Source: Numidum massiliense (GTDB taxonomy: Bacteria; Bacillota; Bacilli; Thermoactinomycetales; Novibacillaceae). Taken from it: a DNA stretch of 64,000 nt. The first letter of the stretch is position 1; each line of letters begins with the position of its first letter. Shown piece after piece: positions 53,738 to 62,441 of the stretch. The stretch is taken from positions 2,287,758 to 2,351,757 of the forward strand of contig NZ_CTDZ01000009.1 in NCBI RefSeq assembly GCF_001375555.1, given 5' to 3'. A model generated the notes under the pieces. The model ran no database searches. It had not been told where the DNA came from and saw only the letters and a program-made list of their open reading frames with translations. Position numbers and translations under genes: made by a program.

Positions 53738-56700
53738 CTACTTTTTCCCTTTCAACACGAACGTCTTCGCAAAGTCACCCGTTTTCACCGTTAACTTCAC
53801 CGTTCCTGCCCGGTAAAAAATAATCGTTTGCTTCTCGGGATCAAAGGTCGCGATCGCCTTTTTCTTGGCGGTTTGGTTGGGCGTTGTCGGTTGTCCTTTG
53901 ATCAGTAATTTGTCGGAGGCTACATACTGCAGTGTCGCCGGATACTTCAGTGGGAAATGCCATCCTTCCGCTTGAATCCCGGTCATCGCTACCTGTTCTT
54001 TGGCTTTCACTTTGAACGTTCGTTTGCTCAGCGTGACGTCTAGCAAAACAGGGCGGACATCGACGAGCATCCACGGTTTCCAGTTACCCTCTAGATTTCC
54101 TTGCACTGTAGCTCGTCCAACGTGTGAACTTCCTGTAGTTTGTTGTTTAGTTTGTTGCAAAGAACCTTTTTCGCCATCTGAACGTACCTCTGATTGCTGC
54201 ACCGAACCGTGTGCGCCGTACGCGTTCACGTCTTGTGGCGACTCCGCATCAGTCTCCGACGCAACCGATGCCGCTGGGTCCTCCGCCGATGCAAGTGGTT
54301 TCGCTTTCGCTCGCGGATCGATGCCATAAATGCCGTAACTGTAAAACCCGCCATCGTCCCGCGAACCGTATGTCCCTTTGCCGAGGGGCCCGTTCACCAA
54401 GTAAGGGATGCCGTCCCGCTGATCAATATTAACGACGTGCGCGTGCCCGGAAACCATCATCGCCGGTTTACCGCTCGTCTCTCGAAACTGCGTTAACAGC
54501 GATTCGAGCAAGTCCGCTTCTTTCTGGTCGTCCACCGTGTGGCCCCCATCCGGCAGTGGGTCTTTTAACGGGTGGTGCGCCATGACGATGACATTTTTCA
54601 CACGACGGTTTCGCGCCGCGTCTTTTAAGCCGTTCCGGAGCATCGACCATTGAGCCGCATTGCTAACGCGAAACCCGGCAAACGTCGAGTTCAACAAAAT
54701 AAAGCGCGTCCCTTTATGGTCAAACGTTTGGTAGTCCGGGCCGAAGTACTTCTTGAAGTTGTCTAAGTTTCCTGAACCGTACGCTTCGTGGTTGCCGGGG
54801 ATGACGTAGTAAGGTCGTTTAAGGTTGTCGTCGATTAGCTTTTTGGCAAATTCGTATTGCTCTGTCGTGTCGAAGTCGACGATGTCGCCGTTTAAGATGA
54901 CAAAGTCGACATCCGTTTCATTCACCGCTTGCATGGCAGCGATCGAGTTACTCACTTCTTTACTGTCCGGATTACTATGGACGAGTTGCAAATCGTTGAG
55001 GACCGCGAACTTCCACATGCGGTCTGGTAACTCGCCGTGTTTTAGCACAATCGGCGCCTCTAGTTTTTTTACTTGAGGCAGCTCCAATTGTTGCGCTGTT
55101 TTGATCGTAACGTCGTCGAGCAGAATGTATCCGGTGTCTTGCTTGTTCATATCGGGTTCCACCAGATAGATGCGATCCAACGTAATCGGGTACTGCACCC
55201 CGGGCGGGATGTCCGCTTCGACGTATTTCCAGCCTCGCCAGTCGACGGTCAAGGCGAGATCGAGCGTGTGGTACACGTCGGCTCCGTCCAAAATGCGCGC
55301 CCGCAGCCAGTGGTCGTTCCCTTCGTCACCGTACACGCGTACGCCGATTTTTTTCACATCTCCCGGTAAATCGAGTAATCCACCCGGAGGAAACGCATAC
55401 ACTGCCCGCGTCCGCGTCGACGTCGTAAAGTCGTAACTCAACTTAATCGCTTGTCCGTCACCTTCTGGTGTGTCGACATATTCCAAACTACCTTCAACCT
55501 CGTCCGGCACTTTAAAAAACGTCCACGGATCGGACGCATCCTCAAAACCTTCGACGCGCGCCGTCTCTAACCCGACAGTAATTCCGAGAGGCGTACTCAG
55601 TTTTCCGACCGTTGCCGTCACGACTGTCGCGCCCCGTTCAACGCGCGGGGTAACTGTAAAAGAACCATCCGCGTTCGCCTGAATGTCGACGATATCGCGG
55701 TCGTACGTCAAGTCGATGTCCCGCGGTTCGATAAACGTGCTGTACCCTTCCTCGTCTTTTCCCGTTACGAGAAACGTCTCCGTTTCACCTTTTTCGAGTC
55801 CGATCTGCTTCGGCTTTATTTCTAGCGCAATCGGTTTTCCTAACACTCGAACCTGTTGTTTTGTCGAAACGTTGCCGTAACGCGCCCGCACGTTCCCGAC
55901 CCCGGCGCGCTTTGCCCGAAACGCGTTCTCCTTAAATTTCCCTAACGCCCCCGGCTTGGCATCCCACTTAATCTTTTTCGCATCGAGCTCTAGCGGTGCG
56001 TACGCCGTATCGTACGGGTGTGCGCGGAACGTCCGACTAAGCCCTGCAAACACGCGCTCTGCCGGTGCCTCAATGCGAAACCCTTTTAACTTCCCTGTTT
56101 TAGCTTCGCTCCAAAGGCCGATGCCGTTTGGAACCGGACGTTCCGTTCCATCGGATGGGCTGTTCACGACGGCGATCCTCTCCTCACCGAGCGGTCGCGA
56201 CACCATCGTCGTCGATCCCCCGCCGTCGAGGTTGATAGCGGTCCAAGCCCCTTCGTCCCGTAGCAAGGTGGCTAACTCTAAATACGTCATACCGCGGCTG
56301 TCTTGTTGCCGACCGTCAACAGTGACGAGGAACATCTTTTTCCCGTCACGGCTAAAACCGACGGCCGTCCGCGGGTGGGCTGCCCCGTCGTCGGTCGTAT
56401 CGATTTTCCCCTCTTTCACCAGCTGCACATTACCGGCAACCGAAAAAAGCATCTCCGTATACTGTGGGTCCGTCGCATAATCGATTTGTACCGCATCGCT
56501 GACCGTAAGCCCTTCCAAGAAAGCAGCCGCTTTACCTTTACCGCTGAGAAGCGATTGCTCCTCTGTGAGCGGCTTGTCGTACACATCGCCCCGGATCACC
56601 TTGGCGACCTTCCCTTTTTGTAAAAGCACCTCTACATACGCCCCTGTTCCCGCTTTCATATGCTTGCGGGAAGCATCGCCCCACTGCGGGGTAAACATCA

Positions 56701-57343
56701 CAAGTTCGTCGGCAGCGACATTCGCGTGGTTAATACCGCTCAGTGGATGACTCGCCTCTCCCGCGCGCACGGTGCCTTGCAGCACCATGCGGCCGATCGC
56801 CCCGAGCTTGTCCTTCGTCACGGCGGCTTGTAACCACTGCTTCGAGCCGCTCTTCAACAGTTCTCCCGACTGCACCTCGCCCCCGAGCGCGGCATTCGTA
56901 TTGCCAATGTCAAAAAAATCGCCGTTCACGCCGACGATCGCCCCGGATTTTTTCACCTGTTCTCTCGTCGGCGTCGCCTTGGCCACTTTTCCTGCCGTTA
57001 GTAGATCCGTTTTCACCGTCCCGTCTTGCAAGTCGACCGTCATAATGCCGCCGCGCAACCATCCGCGCGTGTCAAAGCGGACAAATTGCGTCAGTGCAAT
57101 CCCTTGGGCAACGGCTTCTTCTGTGCGTTCTTCGTGAATAATCGCAACGTCAGATGTAATTTCTGTACTCCCGTTCGCGGTCGGTCCATTCGCGTGACGA
57201 TCGTGTTGACCTTGTTCCCTACCCGTCTCTCCTATGAGCCATTCGTCCGACGTCTGTGACGGCGGTTCTTGCGCAAAAGCGTAAACCGGTAACAACAGGG
57301 CGACAATAAGTAACCAGCAGAAACCTTTTTTAAAATAGCTCAT
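53738..57343 (-). CDS. Secreted phosphodiester glycosidase plus metallophosphoesterase (YvnB-like)
   Basis: A 1201-residue exported protein. Signal peptide ending near AFAQ (residue 25); a phosphodiester glycosidase (NAGPA) domain at about 110-420 with GVNGDFFD and NLDGGGSTTM; Ig-like beta domains (430-600); a galactose-binding-like module (600-770); and a calcineurin-like phosphoesterase (about 785-1040) with LNDLQL, LNGDIVD, PGNHEAY and SGHAHV. A Ser/Ala/Gln-rich insert (about 1050-1100) precedes a final beta domain. Two hydrolytic domains on one chain suggest stepwise attack on a sugar-phosphate polymer such as teichoic acid. B. subtilis YvnB has a similar plan from memory. Confidence 0.82.
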   Translation of the reverse strand: MSYFKKGFCWLLIVALLLPVYAFAQEPPSQTSDEWLIGETGREQGQHDRHANGPTANGSTEITSDVAIIHEERTEEAVAQGIALTQFVRFDTRGWLRGGIMTVDLQDGTVKTDLLTAGKVAKATPTREQVKKSGAIVGVNGDFFDIGNTNAALGGEVQSGELLKSGSKQWLQAAVTKDKLGAIGRMVLQGTVRAGEASHPLSGINHANVAADELVMFTPQWGDASRKHMKAGTGAYVEVLLQKGKVAKVIRGDVYDKPLTEEQSLLSGKGKAAAFLEGLTVSDAVQIDYATDPQYTEMLFSVAGNVQLVKEGKIDTTDDGAAHPRTAVGFSRDGKKMFLVTVDGRQQDSRGMTYLELATLLRDEGAWTAINLDGGGSTTMVSRPLGEERIAVVNSPSDGTERPVPNGIGLWSEAKTGKLKGFRIEAPAERVFAGLSRTFRAHPYDTAYAPLELDAKKIKWDAKPGALGKFKENAFRAKRAGVGNVRARYGNVSTKQQVRVLGKPIALEIKPKQIGLEKGETETFLVTGKDEEGYSTFIEPRDIDLTYDRDIVDIQANADGSFTVTPRVERGATVVTATVGKLSTPLGITVGLETARVEGFEDASDPWTFFKVPDEVEGSLEYVDTPEGDGQAIKLSYDFTTSTRTRAVYAFPPGGLLDLPGDVKKIGVRVYGDEGNDHWLRARILDGADVYHTLDLALTVDWRGWKYVEADIPPGVQYPITLDRIYLVEPDMNKQDTGYILLDDVTIKTAQQLELPQVKKLEAPIVLKHGELPDRMWKFAVLNDLQLVHSNPDSKEVSNSIAAMQAVNETDVDFVILNGDIVDFDTTEQYEFAKKLIDDNLKRPYYVIPGNHEAYGSGNLDNFKKYFGPDYQTFDHKGTRFILLNSTFAGFRVSNAAQWSMLRNGLKDAARNRRVKNVIVMAHHPLKDPLPDGGHTVDDQKEADLLESLLTQFRETSGKPAMMVSGHAHVVNIDQRDGIPYLVNGPLGKGTYGSRDDGGFYSYGIYGIDPRAKAKPLASAEDPAASVASETDAESPQDVNAYGAHGSVQQSEVRSDGEKGSLQQTKQQTTGSSHVGRATVQGNLEGNWKPWMLVDVRPVLLDVTLSKRTFKVKAKEQVAMTGIQAEGWHFPLKYPATLQYVASDKLLIKGQPTTPNQTAKKKAIATFDPEKQTIIFYRAGTVKLTVKTGDFAKTFVLKGKK

Positions 57344-57474
57344 CCTCTTAACCCTCCTGTATTTTTAGAATGTTACTCCTATATTATTATAGCAAATGTG
57401 GGACAAGCCCGGGAAGGTTTTATGTAAATATCCTAATGCTTACTTCTATGATCCTAATATCTCCGACTCGTAAC

Positions 57475-58203
57475 TTACGCTTGATGAAAGTGCCCACGGC
57501 GCGCAAAGTCGACGAAGCGGAATTTGTCGGGGCGGTGCCGCGACTCGTTGTATTGAAACATACTCGCATCGTTTAAATAGACGTGACTCTTTACGACGAC
57601 GATGCTCGAAAACCGTTCCAAGTCAAGTAGGTGCTCGTCTTGGGTCGTCGCCTCCTCCACCACGATTTCCTTTTTGGCAAAACTTATCTGCAAGCCACAG
57701 TCTCGCTCCAAATGTTCGTAAATCGAGTCTTCACATACGTCTTTCGTCAACGTAGGTACGAAGCTGCGGTTAAAGTAGTCCTTATCTAAAATGACGCGCT
57801 CCCCACCTACTTCCCGTACGCGAACGACTTTCCACACCTCATCCCGTTTTGCCAATTTTAACTGCTTTTGTAAAAAGGGATCAGCCTTAACAAGTGTCAG
57901 CTCATGCACTAACGTCCGCACCGACAGTCCAGTTTGCGCCGTAAGTTCTTTAAAGCTGACCAACCCGGAAACGGGCAAATTCCATTTTTTTATATCTAAC
58001 ACGACCGATCCTTTGCCCCGTACTTTTTGAATGTACCCTTCTTGCGCCAACAAGTTGAGCGCTTTGCGAATCGTCTCTCGCGAGGCGCCATACGTTTCGG
58101 CGAGTTGATTTTCCGAAGGTAGGGTCGTATGCGGTTGAAAGTGGCCGATCTCAATCTGATCGGCCAATTCTGCGAAAATTGCTAAATACTTATTACGTTT
58201 CAT
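57475..58203 (-). CDS. treR: Trehalose operon repressor TreR (GntR family)
   Basis: A 242-residue GntR/HutC-type regulator: winged helix at 1-70 (LPSENQLAETYGASRETIRKAL) and a UTRA ligand domain (about 85-235). It is third in the treP-treA-treR order of B. subtilis. In the known system trehalose-6-phosphate releases it from operators of the type found at 61688 and 61719. The ribosome site is weak (GGTGAT). Confidence 0.9.
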   Translation of the reverse strand: MKRNKYLAIFAELADQIEIGHFQPHTTLPSENQLAETYGASRETIRKALNLLAQEGYIQKVRGKGSVVLDIKKWNLPVSGLVSFKELTAQTGLSVRTLVHELTLVKADPFLQKQLKLAKRDEVWKVVRVREVGGERVILDKDYFNRSFVPTLTKDVCEDSIYEHLERDCGLQISFAKKEIVVEEATTQDEHLLDLERFSSIVVVKSHVYLNDASMFQYNESRHRPDKFRFVDFARRGHFHQA

Positions 58204-58226
58204 TGCAAATCACCACGAACTTTTTT

Positions 58227-60101
58227 CTAGCTAAGGTAATACACAATCGACTCGTACGGCCGGAGCGCGATTTTTCGAAAGTCTCCCACGGAATTAGGGT
58301 AGTTAGCGATCAACACGCGACTCCCATTCGCGCGACGCGCCACGTCGCCTGGCATGCCATCACTTTCACTATTAGTGCCACCACCAACCGTCCCACTGTC
58401 TTCGCAACCTACGCCGTCTACCCCAACCGCTCGCGCAAACGCTGGAATCCCCAGCAACTCGTCGGGTAACACAAACGTCGCCGGCTGTTCATAAAAGTTA
58501 CTCACTACGAGTAGCGCCTCGTCTAGGTACGTGCGCACATAAGCAAAGATGTGTGGATCGTCTGGTAGCAGCAAACGATAGTCTCCATATGTGATAATAT
58601 CATATTTTTTCCTTAAGCGGATCAGCTGCTGGTAATGGTAAAACGGTGAATCGTGGTCTTCCAACGCCTCCTCCGCGTTGATTTCCCGGTAGTTCGGCGC
58701 GACGGGGATCCACGGCACACCCGTCGTAAAACCAGCGGCAGGACTCGCATCCCATTGCATCGGCGTACGCGCATTGTCCCGCGACCGCTGCTGGATCACA
58801 GTGAGGGTGTCCTTCTCGGACATGCCACCGTCTCGCAGTGCACCGTACGCATTTAACGATTCCACGTCGCGGTAGTCGTCAATGCGGGCAAAGTTCGGGT
58901 TCGTCATGCCCAGCTCTTCCCCTTGGTAAATGTACGGCGTCCCTTGCATCATGTGCAGTGTCGTCGCCAACATTTTTGCCGATTCCTTCCGGTAGCGCCC
59001 CTCGTCGCCAAAGCGAGAGACGATGCGTGGCTGATCGTGGTTACACCAGAAAAGCGCATTCCAGCCACCGCCTTCGTGCAACTTCACTTGCCACATCGAC
59101 AAAATCTGCTTGAGTTGATGGAAGTCGGCGTCCGCTAAGGCCCATTTTTCTCCGTCCGGGTAATCCACTTTCAAATGGTGGAATTGGAATACCATGTCCA
59201 GTTCGTGGCGTGCCGGTTGCGTGTAGCGCAAGCCGTGCTCAACCGTCGTCGAAGACATCTCGCCGACAGTCATCATGTCGTACTTACGAAACACTTCGCG
59301 GTTCATTTCTTGTAAATACTGATGAATCTTCGGGCCATCGGTATAAAATTTCCGACCGTCCCCTGGCGGTACTGAACCGTCGTCATCGGGGAAGCGCGCG
59401 TCTTTCGACAGCAAATTGATCACATCAAGGCGGAAACCGTCGATCCCTTTTTGCAGCCAAAAGTGCATAATTTCATAGACACTTTGGCGCAGTTGTTCGT
59501 TTTCCCAGTTTAAATCGGCCTGAGTCACATCGTACAAGTGCAGATAGTACTGATCGGTCTGTTCATCGTATGCCCAGGCCGGGCCACCGAACTTCGACTG
59601 CCAGTTGTTTGGCAAGTCGCTGTTCTTGCCATCTTTCCAAATATAGTAAGATCGAAACGGGTTCGTGCGCGATTGTTTTGCCTCCTGAAACCATTCGTGA
59701 TCCGTCGACGTATGGTTGACGACCATGTCCATAATCACTTTAATGTCGCGGCGATGCGCCTTTTCGAGTAACTGCTCAAAATCAGCCATCGTTCCGTAGG
59801 CGGGGTCAATGCGATAATAGTCGCTAATATCGTAGCCGTTGTCGTGTTGCGGCGATTCATAAATCGGCGTCAACCAGATGACGTCTACCCCTAACGTCTG
59901 TAAATAATCGAGCTTAGCGATAATGCCTTGTAAGTCCCCCGTACCACTCCCGGTCGTATCGTAAAAGCTTTTCGGGTAAATCTGGTAGACGACAGCCTTC
60001 CGCCACCATTGGTCGTCGTGCCCAGTCCCGTTATGCCTGTTTACGGTACGCTTTTCCCCAATGTCCAACATTTTCCCGATTTCTTTTTTAAAGTTGCTCA
60101 T
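58227..60101 (-). CDS. treA: Alpha,alpha-phosphotrehalase (trehalose-6-phosphate hydrolase)
   Basis: A 624-residue GH13 enzyme: VVYQIYPKSF, DMVVNHTS, nucleophile in GFRLDVIN, acid/base Glu in VGEMS and NHDQPR. It splits trehalose-6-phosphate imported by TreP into glucose and glucose-6-phosphate in the cytoplasm. Relatives are about 560 residues long; the extra length is an N-terminal tail of 30 residues and a Gly/Asp/Ser-rich insert (about 550-590, GTVGGGTNSESDG) in the C-terminal beta domain. GGTGAT precedes the ATG. Downstream treR starts within 24 nt. Confidence 0.92.
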   Translation of the reverse strand: MSNFKKEIGKMLDIGEKRTVNRHNGTGHDDQWWRKAVVYQIYPKSFYDTTGSGTGDLQGIIAKLDYLQTLGVDVIWLTPIYESPQHDNGYDISDYYRIDPAYGTMADFEQLLEKAHRRDIKVIMDMVVNHTSTDHEWFQEAKQSRTNPFRSYYIWKDGKNSDLPNNWQSKFGGPAWAYDEQTDQYYLHLYDVTQADLNWENEQLRQSVYEIMHFWLQKGIDGFRLDVINLLSKDARFPDDDGSVPPGDGRKFYTDGPKIHQYLQEMNREVFRKYDMMTVGEMSSTTVEHGLRYTQPARHELDMVFQFHHLKVDYPDGEKWALADADFHQLKQILSMWQVKLHEGGGWNALFWCNHDQPRIVSRFGDEGRYRKESAKMLATTLHMMQGTPYIYQGEELGMTNPNFARIDDYRDVESLNAYGALRDGGMSEKDTLTVIQQRSRDNARTPMQWDASPAAGFTTGVPWIPVAPNYREINAEEALEDHDSPFYHYQQLIRLRKKYDIITYGDYRLLLPDDPHIFAYVRTYLDEALLVVSNFYEQPATFVLPDELLGIPAFARAVGVDGVGCEDSGTVGGGTNSESDGMPGDVARRANGSRVLIANYPNSVGDFRKIALRPYESIVYYLS

Positions 60102-60187
60102 CTGTAATCACCATTTCTACTTTTCAACAATCGCGGGTTATCGTGAATGACTGATGGTATCCGATCTATTGCGAGTAGCGTCCCCTG

Positions 60188-61585
60188 TTATTGCTTCCGC
60201 GCTTTTCCGATGACAAACGTAAGAACAAACGGTACGACGATGGCAACGGCCATACCGATGAAGAACGGTAGCCACTTTTCTGGAACGATCGACAAGAAGG
60301 CGGGCAAACCACCGACGCCGATCGACGGTGCCAGTACTTTGTTGAGCGTAATCCATACGGCTGCTGTCGCCGAACCGATCATCGCCGAAATGAACGGATA
60401 GCGGAAGCGCAAGTTAACTCCAAACATCGCCGGTTCCGTGATGCCGAGATAGGCGGAAATCGCTGAAGTGAGCGACAGTCCTTTTACTTTCTCATCTCTC
60501 GATACGAGCATCATCGCCAGTGCGGCTGACCCTTGCGAAATGTTGGACAAGGCAACAATCGGCCACAAAAAAGTGCCACCCATATCCCCGATGAGCTGCA
60601 AGTCGACAGCCAAAAAGGTGTGATGCATCCCAGTGATAACGAGCGGCGCATATAGCGCACCGTAAACTAAACCACCTAAGATCGCAAATTTATCGAAAAT
60701 CGTTGTAAAAAATAACGTAATCGCGTTCCCTAAGCCGAACGTCACCGGTCCAATGACGATAAAGGACAAAAAGCCTGTCACGAGTAGGGCGATCGGCGCG
60801 ACGAGTAACAACTGAAACGCGTCGGGAATGCGCTTCTTAAGGAAGATCTCCAGTTTAGCCAGTGCATATGAGGCGAACAATACCGGTAACACTTGCCCTT
60901 GGTAACCGACTTTTTCGATCGTTAGTCCGAATAAGTTCCAGACGGGAACTTCCTTTGCTTCCCCGTATCCCCACGCATTTAATAAGTCGGGGTGAACGAG
61001 CATGAGTCCGAGCACGATCCCAAGTAGTGGGTTACCGCCAAAGCGCTTCACCGCTGACCATCCGATTAGGGCAGGCAAAAACGTAAACGCCGTATTGGCG
61101 ATTAGGTTAATAATATCAGCAAAATCTTTCCATGCCGTGTGTACGTCGACGACCGACTTACCGGCGTAAAAAATACCTTTACCCGCTAAAATGTTATTAA
61201 TCCCCATCAACAACCCAGCGGTGACGATCGCCGGCAGGATCGGAATAAAGATGTCTGCGAGCATCTTTACCCCGCGCTGCAACCAATTGAGTTTCTTTTC
61301 CGCTTCATCTTTTACGTCTTGCTTCGATGACTCCTCGATTCCAGCCAAATCCGTCAATTCGACATACACTTTGTCGACGAGCCCTTGTCCAATGACGACT
61401 TGGAACTGCCCGTTCGCGGAAAACGATCCCTTCACCGCGTCAATTTGTTCGAGCGCTTTTTGGTCGACCTTCCCCTCGTCGACGAGTGCAAACCGCAACC
61501 GCGTCACACAGTGACTCGCCTTGGCAATGTTGTCTTTACCGCCGATAGATGCAATGATGTCTGCCGCCGTCTGCCGAATATCCAT
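60188..61585 (-). CDS. treP: Trehalose-specific PTS transporter EIIBC
   Basis: A 465-residue PTS component: EIIB domain (1-90) with phosphorylated C26 (ASHCVTRLRF), then the EIIC membrane domain with ten helices (from about residue 110) and the MHHTF and LGITEPAMFG motifs. It takes up and phosphorylates trehalose; EIIA must be supplied by another PTS protein. The ATG at 61585 follows GGGGGAGG; the earlier codons in the frame contain the cre site and ribosome site. First gene of treP-treA-treR. Confidence 0.92.
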   Translation of the reverse strand: MDIRQTAADIIASIGGKDNIAKASHCVTRLRFALVDEGKVDQKALEQIDAVKGSFSANGQFQVVIGQGLVDKVYVELTDLAGIEESSKQDVKDEAEKKLNWLQRGVKMLADIFIPILPAIVTAGLLMGINNILAGKGIFYAGKSVVDVHTAWKDFADIINLIANTAFTFLPALIGWSAVKRFGGNPLLGIVLGLMLVHPDLLNAWGYGEAKEVPVWNLFGLTIEKVGYQGQVLPVLFASYALAKLEIFLKKRIPDAFQLLLVAPIALLVTGFLSFIVIGPVTFGLGNAITLFFTTIFDKFAILGGLVYGALYAPLVITGMHHTFLAVDLQLIGDMGGTFLWPIVALSNISQGSAALAMMLVSRDEKVKGLSLTSAISAYLGITEPAMFGVNLRFRYPFISAMIGSATAAVWITLNKVLAPSIGVGGLPAFLSIVPEKWLPFFIGMAVAIVVPFVLTFVIGKARKQ

Positions 61586-61597
61586 TGTATCCTCCCC

Positions 61598-61611
61598 CGT
61601 GAACGTTTTCA
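61598..61611 (-). promoter_or_regulatory. cre site in the tre leader
   Basis: TGAAAACGTTCACG on the minus strand matches the CcpA consensus at 13 of 14 positions. It lies between the promoter and the ribosome site, where CcpA would act as a roadblock. Confidence 0.7.
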
Positions 61612-61687
61612 AAACGTCTCCAAAAAGAATTTGTCTCACACAAAAAGATTGCTTTTGCCCGAGCATTTGATAGAGAATGCATGCAGG

Positions 61688-61703
61688 ACATGTATATACA
61701 TGT
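61688..61703. promoter_or_regulatory. TreR operator, downstream copy
   Basis: A perfect 16-bp palindrome, acatgtatatacatgt, just downstream of the predicted transcription start. It shares the gtatatac core with the known B. subtilis tre operator. Confidence 0.75.
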
Positions 61704-61712
61704 TACAGTTTA

Positions 61713-61741
61713 ATCTTAACTTGTATATACATGTATGTCAA
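61713..61741 (-). promoter_or_regulatory. Sigma-A promoter of treP-treA-treR
   Basis: On the minus strand TTGACA and TAAGAT are separated by 17 bp. The spacer contains the second TreR operator. Confidence 0.8.
61719..61734. promoter_or_regulatory. TreR operator, promoter-spacer copy
   Basis: acttgtatatacatgt differs at one position from the other operator and is centred 31 bp away (about three helical turns), within the -35/-10 spacer. Confidence 0.75.
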
Positions 61742-61935
61742 CGAACAAAAAAGTAGAACTAAGTCTAAACGGTGAATTCGTTTCTGCAAACCGCATCAGA
61801 CGCGCTCATCTCCGGTATTCATTTTTTGCATTCAGCTTCGATGTAAGAACATGTTCACCGTTTTTTCAGACATTGTTTGCTAAAATAGGGGAAGGTTGCA
61901 CTTATGCCTGACATATTAGGAGGAAGCTAAGCATA

Positions 61936-62349
61936 ATGAACGTGCAGGAAACGATCTCACACGACTACCCTCGCCGATACATCGAATTTTTATACCATTT
62001 CAGTACGACGCGGGATTTTTTGCAATGCCACGAATTGCTGGAGGAGTTGTGGGTAGCAGAAGGACGGCAGCATCTGTTTTATCAAGGGTTACTACAAATC
62101 GCGACCGCGCTGCATCATTTTAAGAAAGGGAATCTTAAAGGCGCGCGAAAATTGTTTCGCGTTGGGGCGGAAAAAACAGGGCAGTTCCCCGACGAACATC
62201 TCGGCATTGATGTCCAGCAATTAACGAAGGATGCGAAAGAATACTACGCAAAAATAACGGTGTACGAGAAGGAGCCGTTTGACTTTTACGTCTTTGACAT
62301 CGTGATCCGCGACCGCGAACTCGAGGCGCTAGTAGCAGCGGTCAAATAA
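61936..62349 (+). CDS. DUF309 domain protein
   Basis: A 137-residue helical protein with the DUF309 signature CHELLEELWVAEG and FYQGLLQIATALHHFKKGN. Members are small soluble proteins of unknown role, common in Bacilli, with conserved His/Glu/Trp. AGGAGG lies twelve bases before the ATG. It stands alone, divergent from the tre operon and convergent with trpB. Confidence 0.82.
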   Translation: MNVQETISHDYPRRYIEFLYHFSTTRDFLQCHELLEELWVAEGRQHLFYQGLLQIATALHHFKKGNLKGARKLFRVGAEKTGQFPDEHLGIDVQQLTKDAKEYYAKITVYEKEPFDFYVFDIVIRDRELEALVAAVK

Positions 62350-62370
62350 GGACAAATAAGTATACAGATG

Positions 62371-62399
62371 AAAAAACCCCCTCCAATCAACTGAGGGGG
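62371..62399 (-). terminator. Intrinsic terminator of trpB
   Basis: CCCCCTC and GAGGGGG form a 7-bp stem with a 9-nt loop; on the minus strand it is followed by TTTTTT. It lies 43 bp beyond the trpB stop and could also slow rightward transcription. Confidence 0.85.
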
Positions 62400-62441
62400 C
62401 AAAACGAACCTTTCATTTATCGTATATTCTCACCCATGTAA

